This document shows, in pieces, positions 63,637-64,000 of a stretch of DNA of 64,000 nt. A program made the position numbers and the translations under genes. The stretch spans positions 161,385 to 225,384 of the forward strand of contig NZ_BBUL01000090.1 of assembly GCF_000953825.1 (NCBI RefSeq). The letters are read 5' to 3'. Source of the DNA: Cellvibrio sp. OA-2007 (GTDB lineage: Bacteria > Pseudomonadota > Gammaproteobacteria > Pseudomonadales > Cellvibrionaceae). The notes below the pieces were generated by a model that was given only the letters and a program-made list of their open reading frames with translations, had not been told where the DNA came from and made no database searches. Numbering within the stretch: position 1 is the stretch's first letter; each line of letters opens with the position of its first letter.

Positions 63637-64000
63637 CGCACAACCTAATCCAATGAACAGGCTTGTATTTTACGGCTAAAGCAACGACTGATGGGTTTAT
63701 GTGCAAGTAACTTATTAATTCTTTACCGTGTAATGGGCGGTAATTACATTAATAGATGAAATTTGTTATTTAGCCCATCTGTGCTTCAATCATGAGATTG
63801 ATTTTGTAGGGCGCTTCGTGAAGCAAGCCGCCGAATATCGTAGAATCCGGCTAAAGATGATTGCGGTTGAGTTTACGAACTACAACGGATTTTAAGGGCA
63901 GCAATGTGCCCAAAGCGGAAGTTTGTGATTAGATGTGGAGCGGGCGCCATGTTGGATAACTCTGTTAAATGCCTATCCTTCAGAGGCTAATATTGACAAA
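63637..64000. other. Gene-poor window end
   Basis: No coding frame, RNA gene or clear repeat was recognised in these 364 bases on either strand. Small hairpins (GCTTCGTGAAGC near 63815; GCCTATCCTTCAGAGGC near 63970) occur without T-runs. Confidence 0.4.

Noticed and set aside
63900..64000. Integron attC-like GTTAAAT near the window end
   Set aside because: Only one core-like heptamer is present, with no matching partner core and no long inverted repeat or integrase.
1..64000. CRISPR arrays, tRNA or rRNA genes, insertion sequences
   Set aside because: No regularly spaced repeats, tRNA cloverleaf with CCA/TTC arms, rRNA core segments or transposase motifs were recognised by eye.

Overview
The window looks like a chromosome segment of a free-living, polysaccharide-degrading gammaproteobacterium, most probably Cellvibrio or a close relative (Cellvibrionaceae). 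The reasons are the NagR-type LacI regulator with nagK-nagP-nagX-nagA-nagB, a TonB receptor followed by a tryptophan-halogenase-type gene, a CE15-like glucuronoyl esterase, an SGNH esterase with a carbohydrate-binding domain, RdgC, FklB and a two-domain ChrA. The genus is an inference; no rRNA or tRNA gene is present to fix it. No CRISPR array, transposase, prophage or plasmid function was seen.

Layout. 1-3.3 kb: 5' part of a propeller-type sensor protein and a periplasmic SMP-30-like protein. 3.6-15.9 kb: GlcNAc/chitin-sugar regulon, with nagR, convergent nagK-P-X-A-B, and upstream on the same strand a TonB receptor, a flavin-dependent halogenase and a DUF6445 protein. Perfect GACAACGTTGTC palindromes lie in both promoter regions, and each embeds a TTGACA -35 hexamer. 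16-19.7 kb: DUF3014 protein and feoA-feoB-Cys-rich protein. 19.7-29.2 kb: housekeeping and envelope genes (orphan binding protein, AI-2E family permease, FklB, RdgC, CHASE histidine kinase, ApbE, YhcG-like nuclease, DUF2007, EEP hydrolase). 29.2-33.1 kb: LysR regulator divergent from an SbtA-like permease, a CysD paralogue without CysN, and a zinc-ribbon DUF6671 protein. 33-45.4 kb: Sua5-type TsaC, CE15-like esterase, bestrophin, purEK, GST, chemoreceptor, inner-membrane PBP-OmpA fusion, chrA, DUF3617. 45.4-47 kb: AT-rich stretch with a TPR-TonB protein.

47.1-57.4 kb: a complete non-phosphorylative L-fucose pathway. FucP imports fucose; an aldo/keto reductase, a fuconolactonase, a two-gene UxaA-type dehydratase, an SDR and a FAH-family hydrolase convert it to pyruvate and L-lactate; LldD oxidises the lactate. 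An IclR regulator sits inside, and a fused carbohydrate-binding/SGNH esterase lies at the end of the operon.

57.5-64 kb: two more orphan periplasmic binding-protein paralogues flank an MltB-family lytic transglycosylase, an MscS channel and an EamA exporter. The last ~0.5 kb is almost empty.

Points most worth following: (1) the NagR-linked TonB receptor/halogenase/DUF6445 unit, where DUF6445 shows a 2OG-Fe(II) oxygenase-like HxD...H...R pattern; (2) the nag leader, with a NagR-type promoter, a strong terminator and a second promoter in series; (3) the SbtA-CysD-DUF6671 locus; (4) three transporter-less binding-protein paralogues within 44 kb; (5) the UxaA-type fuconate dehydratase.
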